DNA of 64,000 nucleotides from Brachypterus glaber (lineage: Eukaryota > Arthropoda > Insecta > Coleoptera > Kateretidae). Positions 59,331-64,000 of the stretch are shown here, piece after piece. The stretch lies in contig OY294044.1 of assembly GCA_958510825.1 (NCBI GenBank), positions 72,738,095-72,802,094 of the forward strand, read 5' to 3'. Each line of letters starts with the position of its first letter. Position 1 is the first letter of the stretch. A program made the position numbers and the translations under genes. Below the pieces are notes generated by a model. The model was not told the origin of the DNA and made no database searches. It was given only the letters and a program-made list of their open reading frames with translations.

Positions 59331-62061
59331 CAGTGCGTGTCTAAAGTTCGTCTCGCTTTTAACTTTTTAACTACTTAAGATATTAACTTGAAATTTCGGA
59401 CTTAATCAATATAACCCAAATAAATTTTTGGTATATATTTAATATTTTAGGTGCACAATGGAGGCAGGAAGGCAGGAGAAACATTTTTTTTTAATCGAAA
59501 AGAGGGTCTTTTTAAGGGTTTTTTCTCTTTTAGACCATATAAATTTGAACTATTAAAAATTGAATGTGTTTAATTTTCAAGTTTTGTTGTTAAAAAATGC
59601 GCTGTTTTTGAATTTTCTTTTTGTATCATGAAATTAATCATTATGGTTTTATTTTTTTTTATTTTAAATAAAATTCTTATTTTTAACACCTTTTTAACCC
59701 CCTCAAAAAAATGTAGAAAAAATATAAATATATGGTTAAATAGAGAATTTTATATAAAATTATGTATCACACGACCTTACATTTTTATAAAAAAATCTAC
59801 CCTTGCTTCCCTGACTCCATTGTACCCCCTAAACATATTAAATATAATAAATTATACCTGATATATTATACCAATAAATTATTTGGGTTATGTTATCTAC
59901 GAGTTGAAAATTTGAAGATGAAATCTTAAGCCGTTGTAACTGTTATTTATTTTTTAGATATTATATTTCAGAAAATAAAATATAAATTAATAATTATAAA
60001 GAATATAGAATATATTGTATTATATGCCAATGCTAAAGAAAACTAAGAAATATGTGAATTATTCAAAATTTACAGGTCTCAACAAGTTAAACGTTTTATT
60101 GTATTCTTTGGAAAAGGAGACTAATACCTGTCAAATAAATTAGATGACGAAGTAATTAATTGTATGTTGTCTTTATCGTATTTTGGGTATCAATAATTTA
60201 TTAATCATAAAAGTCTAAAATGCTTTTAATTAGGAACCTAAGTACTACCTATCAGATTTCGAAACGACTAGTCTCTAAAAGTGTTTTAACCAATAGCGTG
60301 CCACATTTTTATATTTTTTGGTGGTATAAAAGGCTTTTATTTATTCAAAGGTATAGTTTAAAGTTTTGTAAAGTATTCTTACTAGCCTTTTCGGTGGGGT
60401 TAGTAAAAGTTAACAGAAAATGGTTAATAGGGTAGATACCCCAGTTATAGCCACCTTAAGAAAAATTCTGTTTTTATTTCTTTTTATTATGTTCCATTAT
60501 AATGTTAAGGTTGTAAGTTTTGGTTTTTCTGAAACTTACAATATATCTCTACTATAAAATAAATGTTTAAACAATATAACTTCAGCTGATATGTTATAAA
60601 ATAAAAAACAAACAAAATAATACTAATTCTCTAGTTTTAGCCACCCAAGCACCGGTTTTAGCCATAAAAATTCACCAGATATAGCCACCATGAAAAAAAA
60701 CTAAAAAGATGTTAAAAATAAATTATTTATATTTTTGTAACAGTTTTAGAACATTTAAAATTTATAGTTTTTTAAAAATATATACTTCTTAATCAATATT
60801 TAAAATAATTTCGTTTTTTATTACATCTTTTCTTGGATAATTATCCGATAATTATAAATATTTATTAATTTTATTTATTTTTTATTTATTTGTTTAGAGT
60901 CTTTTTGGGATCTGAACCAGCTTAGCGTAGTTTATACCATATTCGACACTATGTTTTACAAAAAAATTTACATGTATGTTACAATTTCACATTGTGACAT
61001 GTTTAGTTTTCAGCTTCAATCTTGAATCATTTGAGTCATTTTGATGGCCCGTTCTCGACTATATTTTGTATAATACTCCTCCTTTTTTAATTTAAAGGTG
61101 GTTTTCGCTAAAATCTTTATTATTTGTACAGTAATTTTGACACATTGATATTTTTTGACATTGGCTATAACTGGTACTACTTAGGTTCCAGTTTTAACCA
61201 ATTCTGTGGCTATAGCTAGAAAGAGAAACATATTAGTGTCCCAGTTATCGCCATGCAAATTTAAAAATAAATTCTGCAAAATATGTATTAAAATATTAAT
61301 AAAGTAACTGTTTAATGACTTACCTTTAACTTGATATAAATGTTTTACGAATTTAATTTTACCTGAATTAGATATTTAAAATTATTTTTCTGGCAGTTTC
61401 TTAAAAAAAGTCATAAGAAATTACATTTTTTTCAAAATCAAAATTTTAAATAGGCGCTGTATTCGTTTCGCTACAGTTAAAACTTATTTAACATATTTGT
61501 TGTCCCAACTTTTATCATTCAAATCGGATTTAAACTATAATTTTGATCTAAAGTCTCCTATTTCTTAGCTATACCCAAAAAACTACTCTGACTGGCTAAA
61601 ACCGGTGCAGTGGCTAAAACCGGTATTCCTACCCTATGTATGGAAATGTCAAGTAATTAAAAGTTCAATATGTTCAGAAGCTATATCCAAGTGTAAAGCC
61701 AAGTGTTTAAGCAAGTTTTTACTGTAAAGAATATAATATTATAATGTAAGACCATTTTAATTTAAGTTATATGTCCACCAATATTCATAATTGATTAAGT
61801 TTATTAAATATAATTGTTAAGATTAACAGAAGAGTTTAAATTAATTTCTCCAGTCTCTATTACTTTCTGTTCAAACAATCTGTTTAACGAACCCGTATAA
61901 AATATATTTGTGATTGGGAGGGTTATCATCTTGACGAGAAAAATAGGTATCAAAACTGAAGGTGGGTAAAAAACACCCACCACATATGGAAGAACCGTTA
62001 AAAAAATCCTGCATCACACCGTTGAAAGTTAAAGGTGGAGGTGGACTTTTGACACGCACTG
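59331..62061. mobile_element. TA-target element interrupted by a second one
   Basis: CAGTGCGTGTCTAAAGTTCG at the left and CTTTTGACACGCACTG at the right, TA outside both. The interior shows family phrases (TTAAATAGAGAATTTTATAT, ATGTATCACACGACC). It is split by the element at 60430-61634. No transposase. Confidence 0.65.
60430..61634. mobile_element. TA-target element with repeated TTTTAGCCAC motifs
   Basis: GGGTAGATACC at the left and GGTATTCCTACCC at the right, with TA outside. GTTATAGCCACC or GGTTTTAGCCA occurs near 60444, 60647, 60683, and in reverse (GTGGCTAAAACCGG) near 61588 and 61611. 1205 bp, no transposase found. Confidence 0.65.
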
Positions 62062-62072
62062 TATCATAGGTA

Positions 62073-62355
62073 CACCGTAAAAAATATATCCTGCAATTTA
62101 ATCACCGACTTTTTAAGTACCAGAATTAAAAAAAATATTAAAATTTTGTGGAATTTTATACCGTAATTTTGAAATAATATTGTAATTTTTACACTTGATT
62201 TTAGAATTTTACGTCCTCATTGTAATTTTATAGGGCAAATTTAAAGATTCAGAAAATTTCCTGTAACTAGTAAAAAAATCGATTTAAATCCTATAAATTT
62301 TTTAATTTATTTTAAATATTACTCTTTAAATTTACCCTTGTTTTTTTTTACAGTG
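62073..62355. mobile_element. Short TA-target MITE
   Basis: CACCGTAAAAAA and TTTTTTTTACAGTG are inverted ends, with TA on both sides. 283 bp of A+T-rich interior. Confidence 0.6.
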
Positions 62356-62990
62356 TATGTACTTGCTTCGTGTTTACCTTAAAAATTTATCCATGGGCAT
62401 TTTGACGATCACATTTTTTTAGGGAAAACTATTCTACTCAGGTATAACATTTCATATAATCTATAAAAAAATTGCACTGCTCTACTACAGAATTTTCACA
62501 ATTAATGAGAAAATCCCTACCAAAATGTCATATAGCTGCTATTAAATGCTTTTTTGCTATTATCAGTGAGCATATATTGGTATGGTGGCTTTTGCATAGA
62601 TTGTTAAAAATTAAAGATACTTATTAAAAATAAGCGTTTCTATATTGAGAGCGTATAAATTGGTGGCGCCATCTAATGTTGCACAAAAAGTACTACATTA
62701 GATGTTGGCAGACCTGTAATCTGATAAGAATTATCTATATCTAGATACACAGGCGGACAAAAATTTTTGTCTCGAAGCCAGCACCTAGCATCGACACGGC
62801 AAATTAAATTATAAATGAAAAATAAAGTTTAATTTCTTTATAGATTTAAATAGTTTGCCGTCTATAAGGCACTAAACTTTATTTTTCATTTCATATAATT
62901 ATATTTATAATTTATATTAGTAGATAGACCATAATACACTTATAAACTGATTTTCTTTGAACCAGAATTTACAAATTTCTAAATACTATA
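62356..62990. other. No gene; one inverted repeat
   Basis: AATTATAAATGAAAAATAAA and TTTATTTTTCATTTCATATA (62802-62903) form a hairpin. A GATGTTGGC/GCGCCATCTAATGTTG pair lies near 62665-62710. No coding exon seen. Confidence 0.45.
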
Positions 62991-63120
62991 CAGAGTGATT
63001 CAGAAAGAAGGTACAACATTTTAAGGGGAGATTCTAGGTCTGAAAATATGAAAAAAAGTTCCTATAAAGGTTGGTCCGGAAATGAGCCCTCAGGGAGCCT
63101 TAAGAATAATCGGTCAAGAA
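62991..63120 (+). mobile_element. One end of a TA-target MITE
   Basis: TA then CAGAGTGATTCAGAAAGAAG, followed by AAAATATGAAAAAAAGTTCC and GGTCCGGAAATGAGCCCT, which match the left part of the element at 4782-5483. No right end found. Confidence 0.55.
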
Positions 63121-64000
63121 TTATGAACCTACCGTCCTATTCGTACACGTGCAAAATAATAACAACAAACATTAATTTATACATATTCAAATATTGTGAA
63201 CAACTTTTATTTGTCAGTCGCCATTTTTGGTGCTAGCGAATTGTTAGATACGCCCCTCAAGCATGGATGCCAGAGATGTCTCAGAATACCTCGTAATATG
63301 AATTTTCGGTGATGCGCACGGTTTAACCGTGCGTGGGTAATACCCACTGCACACTGTTACCCTACTCTCCCCTAATAGTATACTGACTAATCAGATTATT
63401 TAAAATATTAAATTTCGACCAACCAAACACTAGCCCTGTCAAAAGCTGAACTAACTATTTCTCTATCCATTTTAAAACATGATGCTTTAATTTCAAAAAA
63501 TTAATCAAAAAATATTGTATATTGGTGAGAAAATAGGTATTCGATAATATTTCGTATGGAACACGTGAGTAAAAGCCACGAAAAAATATCTTAAAGCATG
63601 TTAATGAAAGTCTCAGTTTCTCCTCAAGGAGAAACAATCGTTCAGGAAATCTAGATAGTTTATATGAATCCGCGGTCAATATCAAATATTTAATTGTCAA
63701 AGTTTTGGGCTGACTCGTGGAACATGAACTTTGTCAAATTAAATGTTACGTAAAATATTATTTCCTCTTGAACTGCTACAAATTAACTTAACTCAAGCTT
63801 TGACGATATAATTACTTATAAATTGAACAACCTGCTAACTTTAGAATATACGGTCCACAAGACAAAGTCCCCATATAGAGGGCCGTAATAGGAGGGTGTT
63901 CTTAGATGATATAACTGCCATGGCATTGCACTTATGCAGTTATCTGTTAAAATATAGCAGTAGCTTAAATCGAGATCTGTCCATAATAGTATATTAAAGT
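63121..64000. other. No gene recognised; twin palindromes
   Basis: GCACGGTTTAACCGTGC (63316-63332) is followed at once by GTGGGTAATACCCAC (63333-63347). The rest shows no coding character or paired repeat. Confidence 0.45.

Larger units (their letters stand above)
54300..59386 (+). repeat. Older tandem duplication, unit B (5.1 kb)
   Basis: Direct copy of 48887-54299. Unit B alone has 18 bp near 58108 and about 25 bp near 59289 (GCAGGATAACACTTTAAGCC), and lacks the two larger segments noted for unit A. It runs into the start of the element at 59331, whose first 56 bp also end unit A. Confidence 0.9.

Overview
This window looks like nuclear DNA from an A+T-rich, repeat-laden insect genome. A beetle is my guess, but the sequence does not prove the order. 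The evidence is intron-split genes with GT/AG junctions, a eukaryotic tRNA-Pro, LINE fragments and very many short inverted-repeat transposons with TA, TTAA, 8-bp or 9-bp target duplications. Coding sequence is sparse. Most long open frames are chance frames inside repeats and are left out.

Two host genes can be assembled, both on the + strand and both encoding secreted proteins with a trypsin-inhibitor-like (TIL) cysteine-rich domain. Gene A has a signal-peptide exon at 5810-5879 and a TIL exon at 11164-11408 (104 aa, ten cysteines). Its intron is swollen to about 5.3 kb by nested transposons. A tRNA-Pro(AGG) gene starts 20 bp after its polyadenylation signal. Gene B has a signal-peptide exon present twice (24168-24225 and 33101-33158), a TIL exon at 36719-36934 (eight cysteines) and a long last exon at 39729-40390. 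That last exon adds about 219 residues of strongly hydrophobic, internally repeated sequence that I do not recognise. In both genes the signal peptide is followed by a phase-1 intron, so they look like members of one TIL cluster.

The signal exon of gene B is doubled because an 8.93-kb block (17271-26202) is repeated directly at 26203-35135 with almost no differences. Downstream of gene B, its last exon has decayed copies in a tandem array with a period near 600 bp (40550-41820). A second, older tandem duplication of about 5.4/5.1 kb (48887-54299 and 54300-59386) contains only repeats.

Layout: 1-5500 nested DNA elements with inverted arrays of ACCGCGAAA motifs; 5766-11440 gene A with a hAT-like composite in its intron; 11460-11531 tRNA; 11532-17270 short inverted-repeat elements; 17271-35135 the recent duplication; 35136-41820 the rest of gene B and its pseudo-exons; 42150-44390 a broken LINE; 44400-48886 DNA elements and a SINE; 48887-59386 the older duplication; 59331-62355 TA-target elements; then little to the end. 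The TIL proteins probably act outside the cell, by family as serine-protease inhibitors. What the hydrophobic tail of gene B does is unknown.
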